This document shows positions 42,223 to 51,244 of a stretch of 64,000 bases of DNA, one piece after another; positions within the stretch are counted from its first letter, which is position 1; each line of letters starts with the position of its first letter. Location: positions 4,526,001 through 4,590,000 of the forward strand of contig NZ_CP059572.1 of the NCBI RefSeq assembly GCF_019175365.1. Reading direction: 5' to 3'. A program made the position numbers and the translations under genes. This stretch comes from Actinomadura graeca (GTDB taxonomy: Bacteria; Actinomycetota; Actinomycetes; Streptosporangiales; Streptosporangiaceae). A model generated the notes under the pieces. The model did no database searches and had not been told where the DNA came from. It saw nothing but the letters and a program-made list of their open reading frames with translations.

Positions 42223-44099
42223 GGCACCTCCCCGGCGTGTGAGGAAGACGTCGACCGTGACGTCGTAAACCACCTGCGAGTGGCCCCCCGCTTGCGTGCG
42301 CGAAGAGCACTCGTCGGACGCGTCCGGCCTTCCGTACCAAATGGGATCTTCCCTACGCGCGCAGGGAGCGCTCCGACAGCAACCGGATGGAGGTGTTGTG
42401 CCAGGGATTGTCCTGCGTGCGCTGACGGCTCCGGACCTCATCGCCCTGCGAGGGCACCCTCTCGGCGTGTGGGGAGCACGTCGGCCGTGACGTCGTGGAC
42501 CACCTGCGAGTGGACCCCTGCATGCGCGGTGCCGCGTGCCAGCTCGGCGACGACGGAGGACCCACCCTGCGTGTGCGAGGAGCACGAGACCGGGAGTTGA
42601 ACGCCTCTTCAACCAGAAGCTTCCCTGTGGCATAGGAAGCACCGGACCGGGTCGTCTGGCCCCTTCGACCCGTGGGACCTTCTCTGTAGGCGTAGGGAGC
42701 ACGCCGCGCAGGGACGTCGGCCCGGCCGTCCCCGGGCACCTTCCCTACGTGCGCGGGGAGCACCAACGGCTCCGGACCTCATCGCCCTGCGAGGGCACCT
42801 ACCCTGCATGTGGAAACACGCCGACCGTGACGTCGCGAACCACCTGCGAGCGAGCCCCTCCCTGCGTGCGCGGGGAGCACCCGGCTTTCAGTCCTGGCGA
42901 CATTGGGGAGGACCATTCCCACGTGTCCGGGGCACGCGTGGGTACGGACCGGGAACATCGAGGACGGACCATCCTGTACGCGCCGGGAGCACGCCCGGCC
43001 GATCATCGCCTCGGCAAGCACGACCGAACCATCCGGCGTGCGGGAGAGCGCACCGTCGCCGCCGCGTCGCGCCCTGGCCGCCGGACCCTCCCTGCGTGCG
43101 CGGGCAGCACTCACGGCTCCGATCCTCATCGCCCTTCCTGCATGCGCGGTGAGCACGCCATGCCGCGCACCAGCTCGGCGACGTCGGGGGACCTACGCTG
43201 CATGCGCGGTAAGCACGGAATCAGGCCGTCCGGTTCCGCCGACGGGGTAGGACCTTCCCTGTACGCGTAGGAAGCGCCGCGCAGGCCATCGACCCGGCCG
43301 CCCCGGCAGTACCTTCCTACGTGCGTGAGGGCGCACGACCGCGCCGCAGGGCGCTCAGGGACGTAGAGGGGCCCCGCGTGCGTGGGGAGTACAGGACCAG
43401 GTAGTCCGGCTCCGCCCACCGGGTGGGACCTTCCTTGTAAGCGTAGCGAGCGCGCCGCGCAGGACGTCGTTCCGGCAGTCCCGGCGGTACCTTCCCGACG
43501 TGCGCGGGGCGCACGGCCGCGCCACGGGAACACCCAGGACGAGGGGGATACTCTCTGCGCGGCGGGGAGCACCCCTTCAGCTCGATGCTCCCCGACGCAA
43601 GTCGCGGGACCTCCCTGCGTGCGTGGGGGCATCGGGAGACGTCTGGATCTCGGGACGTCGGACTCCCTCCGTGCGCCGGGAGCACGTGATCCCGGCACTG
43701 CGCGGCGGCGCCACGCGGTGGGACTCCGTGCGTGGGCGGGGATCATCCCGCTACCAGGCCCCTGATCATCGCGGCCCTGTCGGACTCCCTACGTACGCGG
43801 GAAGCATTCCTGAACGGGCCAGGGTGGAGGCAACCTGAGGTCGGGCTCCCTGCGTGCGCGGGGAGCATTGTTTCCTCGGGGGGTTCGTCGTCGGGGAGCG
43901 GTCGGGCTCCCTGCGTGCGCGGGAGCATATGGGTCGATGGTGGCGGCGGGACCCGGCGCGGTCGGGCTCCCTGCGTGCACGGGGAGCATGCCGCGGCGCC
44001 ACGGGTTATGTGGCCGGTGTCGTCGGGCTCCCTGCGTGCACGGGGAGCATGCTTGCTGACCTGCGGTTCTGTCGGCCAATAGGGGGCGCACGGGAGCAC
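42223..44099 (-). CRISPR. Degenerate CRISPR array with type I-E geometry
   Basis: About 30 repeat units. The well-kept end has seven 29-nt repeats starting at 43657, 43718, 43779, 43840, 43901 (one base deleted), 43961 and 44022, separated by exact 32-nt spacers; a truncated repeat lies at 44083-44099. On the plus strand they begin GTCGGGCTCCC and end CGGGGAGCAT, so the canonical orientation (ATGCTCCCCGCGCACGCAGG...) is the minus strand with the leader beyond 44.1 kb. Further units start near 42223, 42283, 42343, 42403, 42452, 42510, 42558, 42616, 42674, 42734, 42793, 42851, 42909, 42965, 43023, 43081, 43129, 43187, 43246, 43306, 43365, 43421, 43485, 43542 and 43604. These are increasingly diverged and spaced 48-66 bp. 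Spacer families recur in order. No cas gene is in the window. Confidence 0.88.
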
Positions 44100-44450
44100 T
44101 ATGCTGGGTTCGGGCATTTCCGGCGGCGGAGCTATGGCTGCGGGGCGGCGGTGCTTGCGGGCGCTCCAGCCAGTTGGCGGGGACGGCTCGTCCGATCACG
44201 CCCGAAGGGTGATACCTGCTGAACCCGTAGCTCCGGTTGCCCCTACGACGCGGCGACCTGAGCGCCTGCGAGGCCGCGGAAACGCTCGTGCGCCCGTTAC
44301 GCGGACGCGGAGAGGCTGACGGCCCTTCACCGCGTCCGCCCTGACGGAAGGCGCCTTGCGGAACTCGCCGCGCATTGTCTTCCACCTGCGGACCGTCTGG
44401 CCAGCCCGCAGCGACCTCAGGGCGTGCGATCGCATGCGAAGCCAGTTTCG
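44100..44450. other. Probable CRISPR leader side and non-coding stretch
   Basis: Between the last array remnant and the right inverted repeat no convincing gene is seen. The minus-strand part immediately beyond 44099 would be the leader in the inferred array orientation. Open frames exist here on both strands but show no family pattern or coding bias. Confidence 0.5.
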
Positions 44451-44536
44451 AGCTTGCGAGGAACTGATCGCGCAGCGAGCCCCCAGGCGAGCCGGAGCGA
44501 TGCAGCGATCGCCGCGTCGCCCGTGGAAGGAGGGCG
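44451..44536 (-). repeat. Right copy of the ~90-bp inverted repeat
   Basis: Diverged reverse complement of 40849-40940 (22-bp and 19-bp perfect blocks, see left copy). It abuts the arcA stop codon at 44537, so the island ends exactly at the gene end. Confidence 0.8.
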
Positions 44537-45757
44537 TTAAACGCCCGACGCCGAGGGTGATGCTCTGAATATCGGACATGACATGCAGCGGGGGCCGCCT
44601 CGGCCTGTGCCTAGTTCGCTGCCGGTTATGCGGATGACTTCTATGCCTGCTGCTTCTAGTTGGGCGTTAGTCTCTATGTTGCGTTCGTAGGCGACGCAGA
44701 GGCGGGGGGCTACGGCGAGGGTGTTGTTGCCGTCGTCCCATTGTTCGCGTTCGGCTGTGACGGGGTCCAGGCCGGTGTCGATGACCTTGAGGCGGTCCAG
44801 GCCCATGGCTTCGGCGGCGGATTCCAGGAAGGGGCGGGGTTCGGTGACGTGGAGGTCGCCGTCCACCAGGGTGACCGTGTAGGCGGTCAGGGAGTGGGCG
44901 ACCGGGGGGTACATGACGACGGTGTCGACGTCGACCATGGTGCAGACGGTGTCGAGGTGCATCGTGGCGCGTTCCTGGGCGATGGGGACGGCCAGGATGG
45001 TGTGGGCCAGGCCGGCGCCGATGACCTGGCGGGCGAGGCGTTCCACGCCTGCGGGGGTCGTCCGCTCGCCGGTGCCGACGGCGATGACGCCGGGGCACAG
45101 GAGGAGGATGTCTCCGCCTTCCAGGTGTTCGAGGTCCGGGGTGTACACCGGTTCCACGCCGGCGAAGCGGGGGTGGTGGGCGTAGATCAGGCCGGTCAGG
45201 GACGCCTCGCGGCGGCGGGCCTCCATGGCGAGGCTGGTGACGGCGACCCTGTTGCCGATCCAGGTGCTGTTGTCGCGGGTGAACAGCAGGCCGGGGAGGG
45301 GGTCGATGATGAAGTCGACGCGGTCCATGAGGCGGTAGACCAGGCCGTGGCCGGACTTCAGCTCCTCGTGGGCCAGTCCGGCGATGAGGGTGTGGGCGAG
45401 GTTCTCGGGGTCCTGGTCGCGCAGGTAGCCCTCGACGACGCCGCGGAGCTGGTCGCCCAGGCGGAGGTCGGCGGTGGCGTCGGCGATCGCGCGTTCCCTG
45501 GCCGCTTCGTATTCGAGGGCGTCCTGGAGCAGTTCGGTGACGTAGAGGACTTCGACGCCGCGTGAGCGGAGGGCCTCGGCGAAGGCGTCGTGTTCCTCTT
45601 GGGCGCGGCCGACCCAGGGGATGGCGTCGAACAGCAGCTTGTCGCTGTTGCGCGGGGTGAGCCTTTTCAGTTCCGCGCCGGGACGGTGCAGCATGACGGT
45701 CCGCAGCCGCCCGACCTCGCTGGTGACCGTGTGCTCGTGCGCCGTTGTGTCCGTCAC
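44537..45757 (-). CDS. arcA: Arginine deiminase
   Basis: 406 aa, converts L-arginine to citrulline and ammonia. Characteristic blocks: [20 protein letters not shown] at the N-terminus, [33 protein letters not shown] with catalytic His, the [12 protein letters not shown] stretch, and the nucleophilic Cys in [10 protein letters not shown]. Usual family length. GTG 45757 has no ribosome-binding site but TAGACT lies 7 nt upstream on the minus strand, so translation is probably leaderless; the frame upstream runs antisense through the MFS gene and is rejected. No arcB/arcC follow, so the pathway is incomplete here. Confidence 0.95.
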   Translation of the reverse strand: MTDTTAHEHTVTSEVGRLRTVMLHRPGAELKRLTPRNSDKLLFDAIPWVGRAQEEHDAFAEALRSRGVEVLYVTELLQDALEYEAARERAIADATADLRLGDQLRGVVEGYLRDQDPENLAHTLIAGLAHEELKSGHGLVYRLMDRVDFIIDPLPGLLFTRDNSTWIGNRVAVTSLAMEARRREASLTGLIYAHHPRFAGVEPVYTPDLEHLEGGDILLLCPGVIAVGTGERTTPAGVERLARQVIGAGLAHTILAVPIAQERATMHLDTVCTMVDVDTVVMYPPVAHSLTAYTVTLVDGDLHVTEPRPFLESAAEAMGLDRLKVIDTGLDPVTAEREQWDDGNNTLAVAPRLCVAYERNIETNAQLEAAGIEVIRITGSELGTGRGGPRCMSCPIFRASPSASGV

Positions 45758-45799
45758 AGGAGAAAGTCTAGGTCGCCGGTGGTGTGACAGGATTCCGGG
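45758..45799. promoter_or_regulatory. Compact divergent leaderless promoters of arcA and the MFS gene
   Basis: Only 42 bp separate the two start codons. For the + gene, CAGGAT (45788-45793) is 6 nt before its GTG; for arcA, TAGACT on the minus strand (plus-strand AGTCTA, 45765-45770) is 7 nt before its GTG. The two promoters must overlap, so expression of the genes is likely linked. Confidence 0.65.
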
Positions 45800-46999
45800 G
45801 TGATCGGCAGGACGGCCGCGCTCCCCCTTCATCTCACGGCCGCCACGCTCCTTCGGGTCTCCGCCGAAGGCTTGGCGACGGCGCTGGTCCTCACCGTCCA
45901 GGCGCGGACGGGGCATGCCGCGAGCGCCGGGTACCTGCAGACCGCGATGACGCTGCCGTATGTGCTGAGCGGGCCGGTGGTCGGAAATCTGATCGACCGG
46001 GTGGCGCGCCCTCGGCGTGTCGCGGTCGTCATGGCGGCCGGGTACGCCGTGGCGACGGCGGTGCTGCTGATGGTTGCGGGGCGTTCGCCGTTGGTGCTCG
46101 CCTTGTGCGTGGCGGCGGTGATCGGGTGCACGGAGCCGGTGGTGGTGGCCCTGACCAGCCTTCTTCCGCGGTTCGTCGAGAAAGGACGGCTGTCCAGGGC
46201 GTATGGGTTGGAGGCTTCCAGTTACAACCTTGCGGCCATCGCGGGACCCGGGTTGGCGGCGGTGCTCGCGGCATCGCTGGGCGGGCAGTACGCCGGAATC
46301 GCCATTGTCTGTGCCGCTGTAGCGGGGATGTTCGTACTGCCCCTTTTGCCCTTCCCTGGGGTCGCGAGCGCCTCCGGGGGCGGGGGGTGGCGGACGGTCA
46401 TCTCGGGCGGGCTGGTCGTCCTGGCCGAGGGGCGGGTGCTGCGGGCGCTGACGGCGGCGACGACGCTGGCGTGGCTGGCGTTCGGCGGGGTCGCCGTGAC
46501 GGCGGTGCTGCTCGCCCAGCACATCGGGGCCGCGCCGAGCGCGGGCGGGAAGCTGCTGGTGGCCATGGCGATCGGGTCGTTCCTGGGGTCGCTCGCGTCC
46601 AGCCGGTGGCTGACGCCCCGGCACGCCGAGCCGGTGATGCTGGGCGGGCTGGTCGCGTTCGGCGCGGCGCTGGCGTCGCTGGCGGTGGTGCCGTCGCTTC
46701 CGTGGGCGATGGCCGCCTTCGCGGCGGCGGGGGTGTTCGAGGGGCCGTTGTTCGCGGCGACGCTGATGCTGCGGCAGCGGGAGTCGCCGCCGGACCGGCT
46801 CGGGCAGGTCAACACGACGGCGGGAAGCCTCAAGATCGCCGCGTCGGCGCTGGGGGCGGCGCTGACCGCCGCGTCGGCGGACGCGGTGGGTCCGGTCGGG
46901 CTCGTCCTGGCGATCGCGTCCTTCCAGTTCGCGGGGGCCGCGGTGGGATGGTTCCTGCTGCGCGGAAAACCTGTCGACTTCCCCGATGACGGCTCGTAG
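45800..46999 (+). CDS. MFS transporter
   Basis: 399 aa with 10-12 helices; [18 protein letters not shown] is a motif A-like loop between helices 2 and 3. The general layout resembles small actinobacterial MFS exporters. It is divergent from arcA with overlapping promoters, which allows the guess that it moves arginine, citrulline or a related compound; sequence alone does not show the substrate. A very long inverted repeat follows its stop. Confidence 0.85.
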   Translation: MIGRTAALPLHLTAATLLRVSAEGLATALVLTVQARTGHAASAGYLQTAMTLPYVLSGPVVGNLIDRVARPRRVAVVMAAGYAVATAVLLMVAGRSPLVLALCVAAVIGCTEPVVVALTSLLPRFVEKGRLSRAYGLEASSYNLAAIAGPGLAAVLAASLGGQYAGIAIVCAAVAGMFVLPLLPFPGVASASGGGGWRTVISGGLVVLAEGRVLRALTAATTLAWLAFGGVAVTAVLLAQHIGAAPSAGGKLLVAMAIGSFLGSLASSRWLTPRHAEPVMLGGLVAFGAALASLAVVPSLPWAMAAFAAAGVFEGPLFAATLMLRQRESPPDRLGQVNTTAGSLKIAASALGAALTAASADAVGPVGLVLAIASFQFAGAAVGWFLLRGKPVDFPDDGS

Positions 47000-47018
47000 T
47001 CTGCGGACCATGTTCCTC

Positions 47019-47074
47019 GCAGCCGGCACCCGCACGCTCGCAGGCGACCGCCTGCTGAGCGCGGTGCCGGCTGC
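47019..47074. other. Long stem-loop between the MFS gene and the EF-Tu paralogue
   Basis: GCAGCCGGCACC (47019-47030) is perfectly complementary to GGTGCCGGCTGC (47063-47074). Inside it GCTCGCAGGC and GCCTGCTGAGC can pair further around an ACC-type loop. It starts 20 bp after the MFS stop. It may be the MFS terminator or the first element of the tuf leader. Confidence 0.7.
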
Positions 47075-47135
47075 CTTCCCGGCAGCGGCGGCGGACGCGG
47101 TCGCCAACGGCGGCGCGCGACGCTGACCCCTCTCC

Positions 47136-47201
47136 GTCCACCTCCGGAGAACCAGCGGAGGGGGGTGGACCACGACGCGCGTGCCCTGGGGACGCGCGTG
47201 G
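47136..47201 (+). promoter_or_regulatory. Structured 5' leader of the EF-Tu paralogue
   Basis: Two further stems precede the gene: GTCCACCTCCG (47136-47146) with 47156-47170 (four-G bulge), and 47170-47182 with 47192-47201 built on the self-complementary ACGCGCGT, which occurs twice. The second ends 33 bp before the ATG. Such a leader could act as an attenuator or terminator. Confidence 0.45.
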
Positions 47202-47234
47202 TTCTCACCGGATCCACCAGTGAGGACGAAGATC

Positions 47235-48419
47235 ATGGTCAAGCAGGCGTACGAGCGCGCCAAGCCGCATCTCAACATCGGGACGATCGGGCACGTCGAC
47301 CACGGCAAGACCACCCTGACCGCGGCGATCACCAGTGTGCTCGCCTCGCGGGGGCTGGCGTCCGCCGTGCCGTTCGAGGGCATCGACCGCGCCCCCGAGG
47401 AGCGCGACCGCGGCATCACCATCAACGTCGCGCACGTCGAGTACGCGACCGGGACACGGCACTACGCCCACGTCGACATGCCCGGCCACGCCGACTACGT
47501 GAAGAACATGATCACGGGTGCGGCGCAGGTGGACGGGGCCGTGCTGGTCGTCTCGGCGCAGGACGGCGCGATGCCGCAGACGCGGGAGCACATCGTGCTC
47601 GCGCACCAGGTCGGCGTCCGGCACATCGTCGTGGCGCTGAACAAGGCCGACATGGTCGAGGACGGCGAGATCCTCGACCTGGTCGAGCTGGAGGTGCGGG
47701 AGCTGCTGTCGGAGTACGGGTTCCCCGGTGAGGAGGTCCCGGTCGTGCGGGTGTCGGGGTTGCGAGCGCTGGAGGGCGACCCGTACTGGACGGCCCGGAT
47801 CGGCGACCTGCTCGACGCGATCGACACGTACGTGCCGGTGCCCGAGCGGGTGCTGGACAGGCCGTTCCTCATGCCGGTGGAGAACGTCCTCACCATCACC
47901 GGGCGCGGGACGGTCGTGACCGGCGTCGTGGCGCAGGGCGCGCTCCGTCTCGGCGACGCGGTGGAGATCGTCGGGCTGAGCGAGTCGTTCGGCTCCGTCG
48001 CGACGGGGCTGGAGACGTTCGGCCGGTCGATGGACCACGCGGAGGCGGGCGACAACACCGCCATGCTGCTCCGCGGCGTCCGGCGCGACCAGGTGCGGCG
48101 CGGTCAAGTGATCAGCACGCCGGGCGCGATCCGGCCGCACACGCGGTTCCGGGCGCGCGTCCGGGTGCTGACGGCGCAGGAGGGCGGCCGGAGCGGGCCG
48201 TTCTTCCACGGCTACCGGCCGCAGTTCCACTTCCGCACCACGGACGTGGCCGGCGGCGTGGACCTCGGCGGCGACGGCGGCATGGCGCTGCCCGGCGACA
48301 CCGTCGAGATGGCCGTCGAGCTCGGCAGGCCCGTCGCGATGACCGAGGGGCTCGGCTTCGCCATCCGTGAGGGCGGCCTGACGGTCGGTGCGGGCACGGT
48401 GACCGCGCTGCTCGGCTAG
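47235..48419 (+). CDS. Divergent second elongation factor Tu
   Basis: 394 aa, full EF-Tu length. GTPase motifs are intact: [11 protein letters not shown] (G1), [12 protein letters not shown] (G2), DMPGHADY (G3, with Met where EF-Tu usually has Cys), NKAD (G4). Domain 2 ([11 protein letters not shown]) and domain 3 ([25 protein letters not shown]) are recognisable but diverged ([30 protein letters not shown]). It stands alone, not in the str operon, like the tuf3-type extra copies of streptomycetes. It may serve under stress or protect against EF-Tu-targeting antibiotics (inference). Confidence 0.93.
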   Translation: MVKQAYERAKPHLNIGTIGHVDHGKTTLTAAITSVLASRGLASAVPFEGIDRAPEERDRGITINVAHVEYATGTRHYAHVDMPGHADYVKNMITGAAQVDGAVLVVSAQDGAMPQTREHIVLAHQVGVRHIVVALNKADMVEDGEILDLVELEVRELLSEYGFPGEEVPVVRVSGLRALEGDPYWTARIGDLLDAIDTYVPVPERVLDRPFLMPVENVLTITGRGTVVTGVVAQGALRLGDAVEIVGLSESFGSVATGLETFGRSMDHAEAGDNTAMLLRGVRRDQVRRGQVISTPGAIRPHTRFRARVRVLTAQEGGRSGPFFHGYRPQFHFRTTDVAGGVDLGGDGGMALPGDTVEMAVELGRPVAMTEGLGFAIREGGLTVGAGTVTALLG

Positions 48420-48440
48420 GGCGCCTCGCGATCCCGGTTC

Positions 48441-48473
48441 GGGGCCCGGCGGACGGACCGTCCGCCGGGCCCC
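48441..48473 (+). terminator. Terminator after the EF-Tu paralogue
   Basis: GGGGCCCGGCGGAC (48441-48454) and its perfect complement (48460-48473) with a GGACC centre, 21 bp after the stop codon. Confidence 0.85.
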
Positions 48474-48576
48474 GGAATTCTCCTGGGCGAGCGGCCGCGA
48501 ACGGCTGGCGGATGCGATCTTGATGTGGTGGGATTTCGACGTCATCCCCGGTGAACCCCCCCAATCTGGAGATTTT

Positions 48577-49470
48577 GTGCGAGTCCCGCGCGCCCTGATT
48601 CCCCTGCTCTCGGTCTGCGGAGCCGCCGCGGTGGTCGCCGCGGCGGGCGCGGGTGCCGCCATCGACGGGCTGCCCGGCGGCGGTCCGGCGCACGCCGACG
48701 GGGCACGCGGGGTGTCCGCGGTGACGGTCAAGGTGACGACGTGGAACGTGTGCGGGACGCCCGCGCCCGGCTGCCCGCTCGGCGCGGACCCCGCGGCGCT
48801 GACGAGGCGGATCGTCCAGCAGGTCGGCGGGACGGAGGCGGGCGGGCACAAGGGCGGACCGGCCGCGGTGTTCCTCCAGGAGGTCTGCTCCGGGCAGGTC
48901 CAGGCCCTCAAGAAGTCCGGCAGGCGGTGGAACTGGGCCTTCGCGCCGTTCACCGGGGCGCCCTCCTGCGCGGCCGGGCAGGGACGGCCCGGCGTGGCCG
49001 TGGGCGCCCAGGCGCCGCTCACCGGCGTCCGCACGTCCCCGCTGCCGTCGCCTTCGCGGACGGGGCGGGTCGCGGTGTGCGGCGACGTCCCGTCCTGGAA
49101 CACCCGGCTCTGCGCGACGCAGTTCAGCGTCGCGGGCGAGGACCCGAGCGGCGAGTGGCGCCGCAAGCAGGTCGACGCGCTGGGGACGCTCGCCGGGACC
49201 GGGGTCCGCGCCGTCGTCGGCGGCGACCTCTCAGACAGCCCGGGGAGCGCGGTCCTCGACCCGCTGTACCGCTCCTACGACGAGTGCGACCAGGGCGCGG
49301 GCGGGGCACGTTCCGGCGCCGGGACGGCCCAGGACTGGCGGGGTGCCGCCACCGAGAAGACCGACTACCTGTTCGTCAGCAAGGGCGCCGCGGCGTCGTG
49401 CGCCGTCCCCGCCGCGCCGGTGGCGTCCTCCGACCACCGCCCCCTGTCCGCGGTGATCCGCTTCCGGTGA
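48577..49470 (+). CDS. Secreted endonuclease/exonuclease/phosphatase-fold protein
   Basis: 297 aa. A signal peptide (IPLLSVCGAAAVVAAAGAGA) precedes an EEP-type domain: VTTWNVCG at the start, FLQEVCSGQ (metal-binding Glu), VVGGDLSDSP in place of the usual GDFN, and SSDHRPLSAVIRF at the end with the catalytic Asp-His. Eight cysteines suggest disulfides. Function could be nuclease or phosphodiesterase. GTG 48577 has CTGGAG 6 nt upstream; an ATG at 48520 would place extra residues before the signal peptide. Confidence 0.85.
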   Translation: MRVPRALIPLLSVCGAAAVVAAAGAGAAIDGLPGGGPAHADGARGVSAVTVKVTTWNVCGTPAPGCPLGADPAALTRRIVQQVGGTEAGGHKGGPAAVFLQEVCSGQVQALKKSGRRWNWAFAPFTGAPSCAAGQGRPGVAVGAQAPLTGVRTSPLPSPSRTGRVAVCGDVPSWNTRLCATQFSVAGEDPSGEWRRKQVDALGTLAGTGVRAVVGGDLSDSPGSAVLDPLYRSYDECDQGAGGARSGAGTAQDWRGAATEKTDYLFVSKGAAASCAVPAAPVASSDHRPLSAVIRFR

Positions 49471-49559
49471 CCCGGACCTGGACGGCCGGGCGCGTCTCGA
49501 CGTCGCCGCCCGTCAGCGGTTCTCCAGGATCCCCGTGATCCGGCGCCGGTACGGCTGCG

Positions 49560-51116
49560 TCAGTGGACGCCGCGGTCCTGGCCCTGCCAGTAGGGGGCGC
49601 GCAGCTCGTGCTTGAGGACCTTCCCCGTGAGGTTGCGGGGGATCGACTCGCGGCGCTCGACCGAGGTCGGGCACTTGAAGTGGGCGATGGCCCCGCGGCA
49701 GTGGTCGATGAGATCGGCGTCGGGCACGTCTGCGGAGAGCACGACGATCGCCTTCGGCGTCTCGCCCCAGTGCGCGTCGGGGACGCCGATGACCGCGCAG
49801 TCCTTCACGGCGGGGTGCCCCATCAGCGCGTTCTCGACCTCGGCGGGATAGATGTTCTCACCACCTGAGATGATCATGTCCTTGACGCGGTCGTGGATGT
49901 AGAGGTAGCCGTCCTCGTCGAGGTAGCCGGCGTCGCCCGTCCGCAACCAGCCGCCCGGCAGCAGCGCGTCGGCGGTCGCCTCGGGCATCCCCCAGTAGCC
50001 CTTCATGACCTGCGGCGTGCGGCACAGGATCTCGCCGACCTCGCCGCGCGGCAGGTCCTCCTGCGTCGCCGGGTCGGTGATCCTGAGCTCGCAGGACGGG
50101 TTGGCCAGGCCCGCGCTGCGCAGCCGGTGCGCGTTCGGGCCGCCCGGGTCGTGGTCCTCGACGGGCAGCATCGTGATCACGCCGGTGGTCTCCGTCAGCC
50201 CGTAGACCTGCATGAACCCGCTGCCGGGCAGCAGGCGCATCGTGCCGCGCAGGACGTCCTCGCTGATCGGCGACGCCCCGTACAGCAGCAGCCTGAGGCT
50301 GGACATGTCCGCCTCGGCCACCTCCGGGATCAGCTGCATGAACTGCATCAGCACCGGGACGAGGAAGATGTGGGTGACGCGGTGCCGCTCGATCGCGCGG
50401 GCGATGGCGGCCGGGTCCGGCTCGCGGTTGAGGACGCCGGTGATCCCGTCGAAGATCACGCAGACGGTGAGCGCGCTGCCCGCCACGTGGTACATCGGCA
50501 TCGCGACCGCCATCACGGACGAGTCCTCGATGCCCCACGCGTCCCTCGCCAGGGGCAGGACCGCGGCGAAGTTGTCGTGCGTCAGCATCACGCCCTTGGG
50601 AAGGCCCGTGGTGCCGGAGGAGTAGAGCTGGACGAACACGTCCGAGGTGTCGGTCCCGGCCTCGGGCGGGGCGGCGTCCGCCTCGTCCAACCAGGAGGCG
50701 TAGTCGAGGTGGGCGTGGTCTAAGCCGCCGATGACCACCGTGTGGGTCGTGTGGTCGAGCTTCCCGGCGATCGCGTCCAGGACGGGCACGAACTCCGCGC
50801 CGACGATGAAGGTCTTCGCCTGCGCGTTGTTGACGATATAGGCGACCTCGTCCGGTGCCAGCCGGTAGTTGACCGGCACCTGGACGGCGCCGAGCCGGGC
50901 CGCGCCGAACATCTGCTCGGCGTACTCGATGGAGTTCTTGTCGAGGATCGCGACGCGGTCACCGCGCCCGACCCCGGATCCCGCCAGCGCAGCCGCGGCC
51001 CGGTCGGCGCGCCGGTCGAAGTCCCGGTAGGTGATCCGGGCGTCACCCGCGATGAACGCGACGCGGTCGGGGTGGGTTTTCGCACGCTCGCGCAGTATCT
51101 CGGTCAGACCCGGCAC
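49560..51116 (-). CDS. Acyl-CoA synthetase (AMP-forming, FadD-like)
   Basis: 518 aa adenylate-forming ligase. Motifs: P-loop YSSGTTGLPKGVMLTH, VYGLTETTG, the GWLRTGDAGYLDEDGYLYI core, DMIISGGENIYPAEVEN and, near the C-terminus, PRNLTGKVLKHELR with the catalytic Lys. Fatty-acid or related carboxylic-acid activation; the exact substrate is unknown. GTG 51116 is chosen since AAAGGA lies just upstream and the next residues PGLTEILRERA are typical; a TTG at 51134 precedes that site. Confidence 0.94.
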   Translation of the reverse strand: MPGLTEILRERAKTHPDRVAFIAGDARITYRDFDRRADRAAAALAGSGVGRGDRVAILDKNSIEYAEQMFGAARLGAVQVPVNYRLAPDEVAYIVNNAQAKTFIVGAEFVPVLDAIAGKLDHTTHTVVIGGLDHAHLDYASWLDEADAAPPEAGTDTSDVFVQLYSSGTTGLPKGVMLTHDNFAAVLPLARDAWGIEDSSVMAVAMPMYHVAGSALTVCVIFDGITGVLNREPDPAAIARAIERHRVTHIFLVPVLMQFMQLIPEVAEADMSSLRLLLYGASPISEDVLRGTMRLLPGSGFMQVYGLTETTGVITMLPVEDHDPGGPNAHRLRSAGLANPSCELRITDPATQEDLPRGEVGEILCRTPQVMKGYWGMPEATADALLPGGWLRTGDAGYLDEDGYLYIHDRVKDMIISGGENIYPAEVENALMGHPAVKDCAVIGVPDAHWGETPKAIVVLSADVPDADLIDHCRGAIAHFKCPTSVERRESIPRNLTGKVLKHELRAPYWQGQDRGVH

Positions 51117-51244
51117 GGGAGGTCCTTTCGCCAACGGCCGCTAGGTACTGCGCATCATGCGGTGCTGGGCGGACCCGGGCAAGAGGTATGCGCTCTTCGG
51201 GGGGGGTGTGCGGGGACACCCCCTCATAAGAGACCGGCCGGCCC

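Noticed and set aside
42199..44385. Numerous open frames on both strands inside the array, with recurring PCVRGEH, LRARGA or PAHAG peptides.
   Set aside because: They are translations of the CRISPR repeats and spacers; all six frames show the same periodic peptides and none has an independent start signal or family pattern.
44196..44579. A 127-codon minus-strand frame between the array and arcA.
   Set aside because: It overlaps the arcA end and the right inverted repeat, is Arg/Ser-rich and resembles no family.
47010..47126. A 38-codon frame ([20 protein letters not shown]...) upstream of the EF-Tu paralogue as a leader peptide gene.
   Set aside because: It is built almost entirely on the long inverted repeat and has no ribosome-binding site; a leader peptide cannot be excluded but is not supported.
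45758..47425. N-terminal extension of arcA upstream to 47425.
   Set aside because: The extension is antisense to the MFS gene, is low-complexity, and arginine deiminases begin at the [13 protein letters not shown] block.
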